A stretch of 64,000 bases of DNA, from the NCBI RefSeq assembly GCF_001458195.1, contig NZ_CYPU01000074.1, positions 62,001-126,000 on the forward strand, read 5' to 3'. The DNA comes from Ruegeria atlantica. GTDB lineage: Bacteria > Pseudomonadota > Alphaproteobacteria > Rhodobacterales > Rhodobacteraceae. The stretch's first letter is position 1. Every line of letters begins with the position of its first letter. The notes below the pieces were generated by a model, which did no database searches, was not told where the DNA came from, and saw only the letters and a list, made by a program, of their open reading frames with translations. Made by a program: the position numbers and the translations under genes. Below are positions 1-8,904 of the stretch, in pieces.

Positions 1-1
1 G

Positions 2-769
2 GTCCCTCAGCGTATTCAGCAGGTGATCGTATTCCTAATGGTCGCGGTTACGCTTGGTATCTCGATGCGGCGGCTCAATCGATTGTTGATGACAAATGCC
101 GGTCTTGAGAGGGAGCGTGCAAACCTGTCGCGATATTTCTCTCCGAATGTCGTGGACGAACTCAGCCAGAATGATGAGCCGCTCAAGCAGGTTCGCAAAG
201 AAGACATCGCAGTTTTGTTCATCGACATCGTGGGGTTTACCAAATTCGCTGCTGGGCGCGACCCGTATGAAGTCATCGAAGTTTTGCGTGGGTTTCACGC
301 CCGAATGGAAACCGAAGTGTTTCGCCATCATGGCACGTTGGACAAATATCTTGGGGATGGTCTGATGGCCACATTCGGTACGCCGGTGACGACCCCATTG
401 GATGCCAGTAACGCGGTGGCTTGCGCACGCGATATGGTGGATGTGATTGATCGCTGGAACCTGGAGCGGCGACGGGCAGGTGAGCCGGAAATTCGTGTAG
501 GAATTGGGGTTCACTATGGCTCGGTGGTTTTGGGAGATATCGGAGCGAACCGACTGGAATTTGCGGTTATCGGGGATGCGGTGAATGTCTCCGCCAAGCT
601 CGAAGCGATGACGCGTGACCTTGGTGTTCGCGTGGTGCTGAGTGACGCGGTCCGGGCACAGGTGATGCAGGAGGGCAATAACGCCGCCGACCTGACAGCA
701 GGTTTTGTGAAGCATGAAAACCAGCCGGTTCGCGGGGTGCAGGGCACTATGGATATCTGGGCGCAATAG
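2..769 (+). CDS. Class III adenylate/guanylate cyclase, C-terminal part
   Basis: The frame is open to the left edge, so the gene starts outside the window. What remains is the end of a membrane segment (hydrophobic, about codons 7-21) followed by a short linker and a full cyclase homology domain. Counting from the Met at position 23, the two metal-binding aspartates are D68 in FIDIVGFT and D112 in KYLGDGLMATFG. The lysine of LDKYLGDG and the aspartate of VIGDAVNVSAKLE match the adenine-recognising pair, so cAMP is the likelier product. The usual transition-state arginine, four residues after the Asn, is a lysine here. The missing N-terminus is probably a membrane or periplasmic sensor (in this family often CHASE2), but this cannot be seen. 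Confidence 0.9.
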   Translation, partial: VPQRIQQVIVFLMVAVTLGISMRRLNRLLMTNAGLERERANLSRYFSPNVVDELSQNDEPLKQVRKEDIAVLFIDIVGFTKFAAGRDPYEVIEVLRGFHARMETEVFRHHGTLDKYLGDGLMATFGTPVTTPLDASNAVACARDMVDVIDRWNLERRRAGEPEIRVGIGVHYGSVVLGDIGANRLEFAVIGDAVNVSAKLEAMTRDLGVRVVLSDAVRAQVMQEGNNAADLTAGFVKHENQPVRGVQGTMDIWAQ

Positions 770-853
770 GACGGACAGCTCCCGCCGGTCGGCCACGCAT
801 CAAAGATGCGCGTCATTCCGTTGGGCCGGGCTGCGCGCGGGCGCGCGCTGCGG

Positions 854-1990
854 TCACGAACGCGGCAACGGGTTGAGAGATCTGTTGTACGGCTTCCAAT
901 CAGTGACTTCGGGATAATATTGCCGCCGCCAGGCCCGAACGCGGGGGTTCATGACGCGCCGCCAAAGCGGTGGGACCATCGCAGCGACGGTCATAACCGG
1001 ATAGCCATAGGGCAGTTGCGGGGCCGCATCTTCCGAATGATGCTGCAGCAGCGGAAAGCGCCGGTTGGGTTTGTAGTGATGGTCCGAGTGACGCTGCAGG
1101 TTGATCAGCAGCCAGTTCGACGCTTTTTGCGAGGCGTTCCACGAATGGCGCGGCTGGACATGCTCGTACTTGCCATCGCCAAGATGTTTGCGGGTCAGGC
1201 CGTAATGTTCGACGTAGTTCACCAGTTCCAGCTGCCATATGGCGACGCCCGCTTGCACCAGAAAGAGGGCCACACCTGACCATCCCCCGACCACGAAGGC
1301 CAAAATCAGCATGCCTGCCTGAAGCGCCCAATAGCGCCAGAACGGGTTCGCCGGGTCGGTCCACGGACGTTGCTTGCGCGCCAGCTTGTCCCTTTCTGCG
1401 TGGAAGGCGGATGCAAGGCACTGCCACAGAACGCGCGGATAGAAGCGGTGAAATCCTTCATTGTACCGTGCAGTGACCGGATCGCGTGGTGTTCCGACAT
1501 AGCGATGGTGAACCAGCAGGTGCTCTGACCGGAAGTGAGAATACAGCACCATGGCCAGTAGAATATCACCCAGCCAACGTTCTGACCGCCCTTTCTGGTG
1601 CATCAGTTCATGGCTGTAGTTGATCCCGATGGTGCCCGAGATCACACCCATCCCGAAGAACAATCCAATCTTGCTAAAAACAGACAGGTGATCGGTATGA
1701 GTGGCGTACCAGAGCAACCCAAACAGCGTAAGAAACTGAACCGGGGCCCATGCCTTGGTCAGCAGAATGTACCATTTGAGACCGCCGTCCGGCGTGGCCG
1801 GATCGGCATTTTCAAGGTTCAGCCCCGTTAACCGATCCAGAACTGCAAACGCCCACCAAGTCGAAAGAGGCACAAGCAAGACCCACCAGCCTCCGGCAAC
1901 GGCGGTAAGCCAGATGACGGGGATCAGCAGGAAGGACACCCAGAAGGGCAATGCCGCTTGCCAGCGTGACAGACTGTCTGATGCGATCAT
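854..1990 (-). CDS. alkB: AlkB-type membrane di-iron hydroxylase (alkane 1-monooxygenase family)
   Basis: A 378-residue membrane protein of the AlkB family, which hydroxylates terminal carbons of alkanes or related chains using a di-iron centre, electrons from rubredoxin, and O2. All four signature boxes are present: HELMH (127-131), EHLLVHH (156-162), NYVEHYGL (258-265) and LQRHSDHH (298-305), with hydrophobic segments between them. The ATG at 1990 was chosen because CGGAG lies 7 bases upstream; a longer reading to 2041 adds a non-conserved stretch. It is transcribed alone, with mutY behind it on the same strand. No rubredoxin or alkS-like regulator is next to it, so the electron donor must be encoded elsewhere. 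Chain-length preference cannot be read from the sequence. Confidence 0.9.
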   Translation of the reverse strand: MIASDSLSRWQAALPFWVSFLLIPVIWLTAVAGGWWVLLVPLSTWWAFAVLDRLTGLNLENADPATPDGGLKWYILLTKAWAPVQFLTLFGLLWYATHTDHLSVFSKIGLFFGMGVISGTIGINYSHELMHQKGRSERWLGDILLAMVLYSHFRSEHLLVHHRYVGTPRDPVTARYNEGFHRFYPRVLWQCLASAFHAERDKLARKQRPWTDPANPFWRYWALQAGMLILAFVVGGWSGVALFLVQAGVAIWQLELVNYVEHYGLTRKHLGDGKYEHVQPRHSWNASQKASNWLLINLQRHSDHHYKPNRRFPLLQHHSEDAAPQLPYGYPVMTVAAMVPPLWRRVMNPRVRAWRRQYYPEVTDWKPYNRSLNPLPRS

Positions 1991-2049
1991 CGCTTTGCTC
2001 CGAGAAACTATGGGCAGACTAGCCCCACCCGGCAATGCCACACAATGGG

Positions 2050-3105
2050 TTACGTAGAGCGCCAGAGGTCATACGCTTTGCGCATAACAGTAGGTAGGTC
2101 ACTGGGGCGGAAAGCGTGTCTTTCCATGACAATCAGATCGTCATGCGACCAGCCGACCGGCAGCGTGGTCGTCCAGATGCGCAGGATCAGGTGGAAGTGG
2201 GTAAATGTATGGCGTACCTCACCCGGCAGCACCTGCCATTCGCACGGAAAAGGCGGTGCCTCGGCCGGGCCGTCTGACCATTCTGACCCCGGCCAGCCCA
2301 GCATACCACCCAGCAGCCCCTTGTCGGGACGACGTTCCATCAGAAAGGCTCCGTTATCGCCTTGGGCTATATAGACATGGCCGTATCGCGTGGGTTTGGG
2401 CTTTTTTGGTGTCTTGCGTGGCAAATCGGATTGCGTTCCAGCGGCGCGAGCGGCGCAGGGGGCTTGCACCGGGCAGATACCGCAGGCCGGAGATTTTGGT
2501 GTACAGATTGTTGCCCCCAGGTCCATGACCGCCTGCGCATAGTCACCCGGTCGCGTGGCAGGCGTAAGTGCAGCCGCATGCTTTTTCAGTTGCAGTTTTG
2601 AACCGGGCAAAGGGTCGTGAATGTCGAAAAGTCGGGCCATAACCCGTTCTACGTTGCCGTCCAACACGGTTTCGGGTCGGTCGAAGGCGATGGCGGAAAT
2701 TGCAGCGGCGGTGTAGGGACCGATTCCCGGCAAATTGAGGAGCGCGTCATAGGTATCGGGGAACGTTCCACCATGTTGTTCGGCAACGACCCGGGCGCAT
2801 TTCAGAAGGTTCCGCGCACGCGCGTAATAGCCAAGTCCTGCCCATTCCCCCATGACCTGATCATCCGGGGCGGCGGCCAGTGCCTGAACTGTCGGCCAAA
2901 GGGTTGTGAACCGCACGAAATAGTCGCGTACAGCCGCAACGGTGGTCTGCTGCAGCATGACCTCGGACAACCATATGCGGTAGGGGTCCGGCATCACGCC
3001 CGCAGCCCGATCGGCGGGGGCTACGCGCCAGGGCATCTCGCGCGCATGGCGGTCGTACCAGTCCAGCAGCGCACTGCTCACGTCAAATTCACCGGAGTCA
3101 CGCAA
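2050..3105 (-). CDS. mutY: A/G-specific adenine DNA glycosylase
   Basis: MutY removes adenine mispaired with 8-oxoguanine, the second line of the GO repair system. The protein has the helix-hairpin-helix LPGIGPYTAAA (125-135), the catalytic Glu of SEVMLQQT (E48), the catalytic Asp in DGNVERV (D149) and the iron-sulfur loop C-x6-C-x2-C-x5-C (C201, C208, C211, C217). A NUDIX-like C-terminal domain that reads 8-oxoG follows. The start is uncertain: position 3105 is a TTG with no good ribosome site, and a GTG at 3081 giving MSSALLDWYD would also match the family N-terminus. It is divergent from the DUF721-dsbA-like pair with about 80 bases between. Confidence 0.95.
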   Translation of the reverse strand: MRDSGEFDVSSALLDWYDRHAREMPWRVAPADRAAGVMPDPYRIWLSEVMLQQTTVAAVRDYFVRFTTLWPTVQALAAAPDDQVMGEWAGLGYYARARNLLKCARVVAEQHGGTFPDTYDALLNLPGIGPYTAAAISAIAFDRPETVLDGNVERVMARLFDIHDPLPGSKLQLKKHAAALTPATRPGDYAQAVMDLGATICTPKSPACGICPVQAPCAARAAGTQSDLPRKTPKKPKPTRYGHVYIAQGDNGAFLMERRPDKGLLGGMLGWPGSEWSDGPAEAPPFPCEWQVLPGEVRHTFTHFHLILRIWTTTLPVGWSHDDLIVMERHAFRPSDLPTVMRKAYDLWRST

Positions 3106-3186
3106 GTTTTATCTATCTCCCTGTCGGGTTTCGCTGGCGCCTGTTGTCGTGCCCTTTACAATAGCGGCACAGGAGTTGGAAACCAG

Positions 3187-3693
3187 ATGCAGCGCAGACG
3201 TTCTTCGACCCGCGGGTTCAAACGCACCGCGACATTGCTGAACGACCAGATCAGGCGCGCCGGTGAAAGCCGGGGCTTTGCCGTATCACGCCTGCTGACC
3301 CATTGGTCCGAGATCGTTGGACAGGATATGGCCGCTATCGCGCGACCGGTAAAAGTGGGTTACGGGAAGGGTGGTATTGGTGCCACGCTAACGGTTCTGA
3401 CCACCGGACCGCAGGCCCCGATGCTGGAGATGCAGAAGGAACAACTGCGCGGCAAGGTGAACGCGGTTTATGGCTATAACGCCATCAGCCGGGTGCGCAT
3501 CACCCAGACCGCTCCGACAGGATTTGCCGAGGGGCAGGCCAGTTTCGACCACAAGCCGAAACAAGCGAAACCCAAGATCGAACCAGAAATAGCAGCCGAG
3601 GCCGACTGCACTGCGCAAGAAGTTCACGATGGTGATCTGCGCGCAGCCCTTGAACGTCTGGGCCGTAACGTTTTATCCAAGCAAAAACGCTGA
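3187..3693 (+). CDS. DUF721 (DciA-like) family protein
   Basis: A 168-residue protein of the DUF721 family. Its N-terminal part (FKRTATLLNDQIRRAGESRG, then WSEIVGQDMAAIARPVKV) is the conserved domain. DciA, the ancestral loader of the replicative helicase, belongs to this family, but alphaproteobacterial members next to mutY and dsbA are a separate branch and a helicase role is inference only. The C-terminal tail is charged and Lys/Glu-rich. The ATG at 3187 follows AGGAG by 11 bases; upstream in-frame codons overlap mutY antisense and are not convincing. It is followed 14 bases later by a DsbA-like gene, probably in one transcript. Confidence 0.75.
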   Translation: MQRRRSSTRGFKRTATLLNDQIRRAGESRGFAVSRLLTHWSEIVGQDMAAIARPVKVGYGKGGIGATLTVLTTGPQAPMLEMQKEQLRGKVNAVYGYNAISRVRITQTAPTGFAEGQASFDHKPKQAKPKIEPEIAAEADCTAQEVHDGDLRAALERLGRNVLSKQKR

Positions 3694-3707
3694 GAAAGGG
3701 CTGAGAA

Positions 3708-4370
3708 ATGAGCCGTATTGCAACCGGAATTTGTGCGGCCGTCGCCGTGGCCGCTGGCGGTTATTGGCTGTCGCTGTCAAATTCCAACCCCGCCTATCCG
3801 CTGATTAGCAGCGCCGAGGCGCAAGAGGCCGATCTGGACACCTCGACCATCGTCGAGATGACTCTGGGCGCCGAAAACGCACCAGTCGAGATCATCGAAT
3901 ATGCGTCCTATACCTGCCCGCATTGTGCGAATTTCCACACGGGAGCGTACAAGCAGCTCAAGAAAGATTTCATCGACACAGGTAAGGTGAAGTTCATCTA
4001 TCGCGAGGTCTACTTTGACCGCTATGGCCTGTGGGCGTCGATGGTTGCACGCTGCGGCGGGCCCGAAAAGTTCTTTGGCATCTCCGACCTGATCTACGAA
4101 GGCCAGTCCGAGTGGACCAAAGCCGGTGGTCCCGCTGAAATCGTGGACGAGCTGCGCAAAATCGGGCGTCTGGCTGGTATCGACAATGATCAGCTTGAAG
4201 CCTGTCTGCAGGACGGAACCCGCGCGCAGACGCTGGTCGCTTGGTATCAGGAAAACGCCGAGCGCGACAGTATTCAGGCGACCCCGTCCTTCATCGTGAA
4301 TGGCAAGCCGGTCGAGAATCAGTCCTATGACGGCTTCAAAAAGCTGATCGAAGACGAACTGGGCAGCTAA
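3708..4370 (+). CDS. DsbA-family thiol:disulfide oxidoreductase
   Basis: A 220-residue periplasmic thioredoxin-fold protein. An uncleaved or cleaved signal (about residues 5-22, AVAVAAGGYWLSL) leads to a linker and then a DsbA-type domain with the redox motif CPHC (70-73) in YASYTCPHCANFH and a cis-proline loop in ATPSFIVNG. The long alpha-helical insertion expected in the DsbA/ScsC-like group is present between the active site and the cis-Pro. It likely forms or isomerises disulfides in exported proteins. It follows the DUF721 gene by 14 bases. A stem-loop just after the stop may end the transcript. Confidence 0.9.
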   Translation: MSRIATGICAAVAVAAGGYWLSLSNSNPAYPLISSAEAQEADLDTSTIVEMTLGAENAPVEIIEYASYTCPHCANFHTGAYKQLKKDFIDTGKVKFIYREVYFDRYGLWASMVARCGGPEKFFGISDLIYEGQSEWTKAGGPAEIVDELRKIGRLAGIDNDQLEACLQDGTRAQTLVAWYQENAERDSIQATPSFIVNGKPVENQSYDGFKKLIEDELGS

Positions 4371-4378
4371 TTGCTTTT

Positions 4379-4409
4379 ACGACCGGCTCAATCCGGGCCG
4401 GTCGTCTTT
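4379..4409 (+). terminator. Stem-loop terminator after the DsbA-like gene
   Basis: A 9-bp perfect stem, ACGACCGGC pairing with GCCGGTCGT (4379-4387 and 4397-4405) around a 9-base loop, followed by CTTTC. It lies between the convergent dsbA-like and lpxK genes. The T-tract is weak, so efficiency is uncertain. Confidence 0.55.
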
Positions 4410-5407
4410 CAGGGCGACGGGGCGATCTGCAAAAGCATCTGCCTGATCTTGTCCGCCTCATCGACCTTCAAACGAACTGGAAGCGTGATGACCTTGCTGC
4501 GAAACGCAGCGGGCAGGCGAACGGCGTCTTTTTCCGTGGTGACCATTTGGGCGCGCAACAAGCGGGCTTCGTTTTCAAGACGGGTCATCAGGGCGGGTGT
4601 CAGCGGCTGGTGATCATCCAGCGCTTCGGCCCGCAGCAAGGTCGCGCCATGTTGGCGCAAAGTGGCAAAGAACTTTTCGGGATGTCCGATGCCTGCAAAG
4701 GCAAGAACGGGCGTATCGCTCCAATCCATGCCGGTTTGCAGCGGCTCAACCGCGCCGGTCGCATGTGGGACGGACAGTTTTTTTCCCCAACGTTCGGCAA
4801 ACTCGATTTGGGAATCAGCTTCGCCAAGGGACAGCACCAGATCAGCGCGCCGTAATCCGACTTCCACCGGTTCCCTCAGGGGGCCAGCCGGCAAGCACAG
4901 CCCATTTCCAAATCCGCGCGATGCGTCCACCACAATGACCGAGAAATCTTTGGCCACCGAGGGGTTTTGAAACCCGTCGTCAAGCACGATGACTGTGGCA
5001 CCCGCCGCGGCGGCTGCCTTTGCTCCAGCAGCGCGGTCTTTGGCGACCCAGACATCGGCAAAAGCCGCCAGCAACAGGGGCTCATCCCCGACCTGCGCCG
5101 CGGTATGCTTGCCGGGGTCCACGCGCACCGGCCCTTCGAGCGAGCCGCCATGGCCGCGCGTGACCACATGTGTCTCATGCCAGGCATCGCGCAATTGCTC
5201 GATCATCCAGATCACGGTTGGGGTCTTGCCGGTGCCGCCCGCGTTCAGGTTGCCAATGCAAATGACAGGAACACCCGGGTTAATGCCGGGTTCCGAGGCG
5301 ACCCGACGCGCCGTAGCGCCAGCATAGAGCCGCCCAAGCGGTGCCAGTAGCCGTGCGCGCAGGTCCAGCCGATCTGGCGCGGTATTCCAGAAATCAGGTG
5401 CTCGCAT
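4409..5407 (-). CDS. lpxK: Tetraacyldisaccharide 4'-kinase (lipid A synthesis)
   Basis: LpxK phosphorylates the 4' position of the lipid A disaccharide precursor to give lipid IVA at the inner membrane. The 332-residue protein carries the Walker A loop [11 protein letters not shown] (52-62), the ILDDGFQ-like stretch VLDDGFQN and the conserved ATGAVEPL and TEKDAVRLP segments. I chose the ATG at 5407, which has GGAG 8 bases upstream; a GTG nine bases earlier is possible. The gene overlaps the 3' end of the Kdo-transferase-like gene by 14 bases, so the two are translated from one message and act in successive lipid A steps. Confidence 0.95.
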   Translation of the reverse strand: MRAPDFWNTAPDRLDLRARLLAPLGRLYAGATARRVASEPGINPGVPVICIGNLNAGGTGKTPTVIWMIEQLRDAWHETHVVTRGHGGSLEGPVRVDPGKHTAAQVGDEPLLLAAFADVWVAKDRAAGAKAAAAAGATVIVLDDGFQNPSVAKDFSVIVVDASRGFGNGLCLPAGPLREPVEVGLRRADLVLSLGEADSQIEFAERWGKKLSVPHATGAVEPLQTGMDWSDTPVLAFAGIGHPEKFFATLRQHGATLLRAEALDDHQPLTPALMTRLENEARLLRAQMVTTEKDAVRLPAAFRSKVITLPVRLKVDEADKIRQMLLQIAPSP

Positions 5408-6629
5408 CGTCTGCACTCCGCTGGTCCAGGTAGTCCTGAATCATGTCGATCAGGTGATCCGCCTGCGGCGCACCCTCGGTAACGATCTGCCACCCGGCCA
5501 GCGCCATATTGGCGGCCTGATCCGGTGCCAACAATTCCACCACTGCATCGCCCAGTTCGGTGGCGGACCTGACCGTGCGCGCGGCCCCGGCCCGGTCAAG
5601 CTGATCGTAAAGCTGTTGTTGGCTGTGCACAAACGGGCCGTGGATCACAGCTGATCCCAGCGCCGTTGCGATCAGCGGATCCGCGCCCCCGGCGCCGCGT
5701 TCCAGAGAGCTGCCCATGAAGGTCACGGGCGATACACGCTGCCAAAGACCCAGATCCTCGGGCACGGCAGAGAGGATCACCTGTGTCATATCCTCGATCG
5801 TCCCGCTTTCATCCCAGTTGGTACAGCGCAGATCCATCGCTTCAAGCCGCCGATGCAGCGGTCCGGCTTCGGTAACATCGGCCACTTGCAATACCAACGC
5901 CAAACGCGGCAGCATGCGCATTGCCTGCCTATGGGCGCTGAGGACCGAGATGAATTCTTTGTCCTGGACCCCCGCCGCCAACCAAACCGGTCGGCCAGAC
6001 AGCGCATGGTTCACTTCGATCAGCTCGTCCTCGGGCCATGGGCGCGGATTTGGGCTGATATGAAGGGGCGGTGCCTCTTGCACCTTGTTCGAAGCGACGC
6101 CTAGCCGCCGAATTTGACGAGCGATTTCCGGTGTCGTGCACAGGATCGTCTGAAAACAGTCAATCGTGTATCTTGTGATATCGGGCAACCAACGGCCGCC
6201 CCGTGCGATTTTCACGTCCGCCTGTGCTTCGATCAGCATCAGGGGAATCCCGCGTTCCTCGGCGCTCGTGATCAAATTGGGCATCAGGCCGCCACCAACC
6301 CAAATTCCGATATCCGGCTGCCAGTGATCTAGAAACGCGCGCGCGGCCCCGGTTTGTTCGGTGGGCAGGTTGACCAGAGGGTATCCGCTGCTGGCCCATC
6401 TTGTCAGATCTGCATCGGGTGGCGCGGTCAGAACCACCGACAGATTGGGGCGCGTCTGCTGCAACCGCTGGCAAAAATCAACAACAGCGCGGTGACGTTC
6501 CCACGCATTTATGTGCAACCACAAAACCTCGCCCTCGGGGCGCGCAATATCGCCGTTGCTGGCGGTATTTTGCATACCCCAGGACAGCACGCGATAGGCG
6601 GCAAGGCTTAACGAGCGTGGCTTGCTCAT
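5394..6629 (-). CDS. Kdo-transferase (WaaA/KdtA)-like glycosyltransferase
   Basis: A 411-residue protein with the two-domain layout of 3-deoxy-D-manno-octulosonic acid transferase: an N-terminal GT-B domain ([12 protein letters not shown]..., then the [15 protein letters not shown] segment) and a C-terminal donor-binding domain with [29 protein letters not shown], which matches the conserved GGHNP-type loop region only loosely. It lacks the clear N-terminal membrane anchor and the canonical HAVSVGE motif of WaaA, where the Glu is catalytic; HINAWE sits in that place. The lpxK neighbour supports a role in lipid A/Kdo assembly. The ATG at 6629 overlaps the stop of the phosphatase gene (ATGA). 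Confidence 0.75.
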   Translation of the reverse strand: MSKPRSLSLAAYRVLSWGMQNTASNGDIARPEGEVLWLHINAWERHRAVVDFCQRLQQTRPNLSVVLTAPPDADLTRWASSGYPLVNLPTEQTGAARAFLDHWQPDIGIWVGGGLMPNLITSAEERGIPLMLIEAQADVKIARGGRWLPDITRYTIDCFQTILCTTPEIARQIRRLGVASNKVQEAPPLHISPNPRPWPEDELIEVNHALSGRPVWLAAGVQDKEFISVLSAHRQAMRMLPRLALVLQVADVTEAGPLHRRLEAMDLRCTNWDESGTIEDMTQVILSAVPEDLGLWQRVSPVTFMGSSLERGAGGADPLIATALGSAVIHGPFVHSQQQLYDQLDRAGAARTVRSATELGDAVVELLAPDQAANMALAGWQIVTEGAPQADHLIDMIQDYLDQRSADDAST

Positions 6630-7426
6630 GGCGCGATTCCAGGGCTTTCCGGTTCGAGTTGTTCCGACAGTAGCCCATAAACACCTGAACCCGCAGCGAT
6701 CACACCGTTCAGACGCGGAATTGCATTGTTGAACCGCAGAGGCAGCCCCGCGCGGTCCGAACACCGACCGAGGGCTTCGCGTATAATCAGATCACCGGCG
6801 GCGATGTCCCATTCCCAACTGGGCCTGAGGGTCATCATCCCGTCAAATCGTCCCTGTGCAACAAGGGCCATGCGATAGGCCAGAGATGGCCTGTAGTTCC
6901 GTTTGAACTCGGGTACCTGCCCCTGACGCCAGTGTTGCGGCTGCATGTTGGGTTTCGCGGCCAACACCTCGGCGCTTTCCAACACACCGAGTTCGCTGAC
7001 CCGAATCTTTTCGGCGTTGAGCGTAGCACCCTGACCTTTTGCTGCGGCATAAAGCAGGTTTCGCAAAGGCAGGTAGATCACAGCGGCCGTCACTTCGCCC
7101 TGTTCGGCGATGGCCAAGGAATGGGCCCAGGTCCGCGAGCCTTCGGCAAAGCTGCGGGTGCCGTCGATGGGATCAATGATGAAAACACGGTCTTTCGACA
7201 GCCTGTCAGCTGAATCCTCAGTCTCTTCGCTCAACCAGCCATACCCCGGACGCGCCGCGGGCAGCATTTGCTCAAGCATCGCGTTCACGGCCAGATCAGC
7301 TTCGGTTACCGGGCCGGCCCCGTCAGGTTTATCCCAGCGTTCCGCAGTGGTCCCCGAAAACCGTGTGGCGATCTTTCCGGCCTTTAAAGCGGCGTCAATC
7401 AGCAGTTGCAGGTCAGGTGCCGGCAA
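6626..7426 (-). CDS. Inositol monophosphatase-family phosphatase (CysQ/SuhB type)
   Basis: A 266-residue Mg-dependent, Li-sensitive phosphatase family protein. It shows the metal-binding motifs SEETED (66-71), DPIDGTRSF (85-93) and WEWDIAAGDL (204-213). Within the family the SEETEDS/DPIDGT spacing fits 3'(2'),5'-bisphosphate nucleotidase (CysQ) at least as well as inositol-1-phosphatase, and substrate cannot be fixed from sequence. It overlaps the upstream PmbA-type gene by 14 bases and the downstream Kdo-transferase-like gene by 4, so it is embedded in a four-gene operon. Confidence 0.88.
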   Translation of the reverse strand: MPAPDLQLLIDAALKAGKIATRFSGTTAERWDKPDGAGPVTEADLAVNAMLEQMLPAARPGYGWLSEETEDSADRLSKDRVFIIDPIDGTRSFAEGSRTWAHSLAIAEQGEVTAAVIYLPLRNLLYAAAKGQGATLNAEKIRVSELGVLESAEVLAAKPNMQPQHWRQGQVPEFKRNYRPSLAYRMALVAQGRFDGMMTLRPSWEWDIAAGDLIIREALGRCSDRAGLPLRFNNAIPRLNGVIAAGSGVYGLLSEQLEPESPGIAP

Positions 7427-8759
7427 GTGTCATTCCTTCGATCAGGATCGATGGCACCACGCGGGACAAGTACGTACGTGCGTCATTTGCCGGAATAATC
7501 CGTTTCAGCATGTCACGCAGATTGCCAGCGATCGTGCATTCGTTGACGGGGTGGGTGATTTCCCCGTTTTCGACCCAAAAGCCTGATGCCCCACGTGAGT
7601 AGTCGCCGGTATTGGGGTTGATCGTCGATCCGATCATCGAGGTCACCAGCAGGCCGGTTCCCATATCACGCAGCAGATCGTCCCGGCTGTGCGTGCCTTG
7701 GGTCAGGCTCAGGTTCCAGTTGCTGGGCGACGGGGGGCCGGACACGCCACGCGCCGCATTCCCGGTCGAGGTCATGCCCAGTTTTCGTGCGCTGGCCAAA
7801 TCCAGGGTCCACCCGGTCAGTACTCCGTTTTCAACAACGGCCCTTCGCTGTGTTGGCAAACCTTCGGCGTCAAAGGGGCGAGAGCCCGAGATACGCGGGC
7901 GATGCGGGTCTTCGATCAGTGACAGGTGTTCAGGCAGGACCTGCTCTCCCAGGCTGTCCTTCAGCCATGACGCACCACGGGCAATGGCGGCGCCGTTGCT
8001 GGCGGCCAAAAGATGACCGATCAGCGAAGACGAAATTCGCTCGTCGAACAGGACAGGGAATGTGCCTGTCGCGGGTTTTTGTGCCCCAATCAGCGCAACG
8101 GCGCGTTCACCTGCCGAGCGGCCAATCTCATCAGGGCTGCGCAGATCACTCTGGAATGTGCGGCTGTCGCCGTCATAGTCGCGTTCCATCCCGGTGCCTT
8201 CGCCTGAGATAGCAACGCAAGAGGTCGAGCGGCTGCTGCGGGAATACCCGCCGGAAAAGCCATTTGTGGCAGCCAGATGCACGCGGTGGGTGCCATAGGC
8301 GGCCGCAGCGTCCGATACCTGGGACACACCTTGAATTGCCAATGCGGCAGCTTCGGCAGCCAGTGCATCCTGCAAAAGCGCATCCGCCGATGGTTCCGGC
8401 GTCGGGTCGAATTGTTCCAGCGCCGCGATATCCCAGTCTTTTGCAAGCTGGTCGGGCGTGGCCAACCCTGTAAAAGGATCTTCCGGAGCTTCGTTGGCCA
8501 TCGCTACCGCACGTTCGGCCATTGCCTTCAGCGTTTTGGGACGGCTGTCCGAACTTGAAACGATTGCTTGCCGCTTGCCCAGAAAAACACGCAGCCCAAG
8601 GTCGGCACCTTCGGATCGTTCGGCGTTTTCCAAGGCGCCATTGCGTACCTCTACCGAAACCGATGAGCCGTCCAGAACGATAGCATCCGCCGCTTCGGCC
8701 CCGGCTTTGCGGGCCGCGTCCAGCAGGTTATGGCTGATTTCTTCGGGTTCGCGGGTCAT
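7413..8759 (-). CDS. TldD/PmbA-family metalloprotease (PmbA-like)
   Basis: A 448-residue protein of the TldD/PmbA family. In E. coli, TldD and PmbA (TldE) form a heterodimeric zinc protease that matures microcin B17 and degrades CcdA; TldD carries the HExxxH zinc site and PmbA does not. No HExxxH is seen here, so this is the PmbA/TldE-type subunit. Family landmarks are VEVRNGALENAERSEG near the N-terminus and TGLLVTSMIGSTINPNTGDYSRGASGFWVENGE-type C-terminal core (seen about residues 370-405). It is first in the minus-strand operon that continues into cysQ-like, waaA-like and lpxK genes. Confidence 0.9.
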   Translation of the reverse strand: MTREPEEISHNLLDAARKAGAEAADAIVLDGSSVSVEVRNGALENAERSEGADLGLRVFLGKRQAIVSSSDSRPKTLKAMAERAVAMANEAPEDPFTGLATPDQLAKDWDIAALEQFDPTPEPSADALLQDALAAEAAALAIQGVSQVSDAAAAYGTHRVHLAATNGFSGGYSRSSRSTSCVAISGEGTGMERDYDGDSRTFQSDLRSPDEIGRSAGERAVALIGAQKPATGTFPVLFDERISSSLIGHLLAASNGAAIARGASWLKDSLGEQVLPEHLSLIEDPHRPRISGSRPFDAEGLPTQRRAVVENGVLTGWTLDLASARKLGMTSTGNAARGVSGPPSPSNWNLSLTQGTHSRDDLLRDMGTGLLVTSMIGSTINPNTGDYSRGASGFWVENGEITHPVNECTIAGNLRDMLKRIIPANDARTYLSRVVPSILIEGMTLAGT

Positions 8760-8904
8760 GAGGCCTCCGGTCTTTGTATATTGGACCTAGCCTCGCACCT
8801 CGTGTCCCGCAAGTCCTGCCTTTGCGATCAGTCGGCCATAAGGCGTGGTAATAGACGAATTCTAGGGAATCAGTGACAAAACTGGCTGCTTTGGAGACCG
8901 GTTC

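Noticed and set aside
770-853. Short hairpin CGCATC-AAA-GATGCG (796-810) after the cyclase gene as a terminator
   Set aside because: The stem is short and no T-tract follows on either strand.
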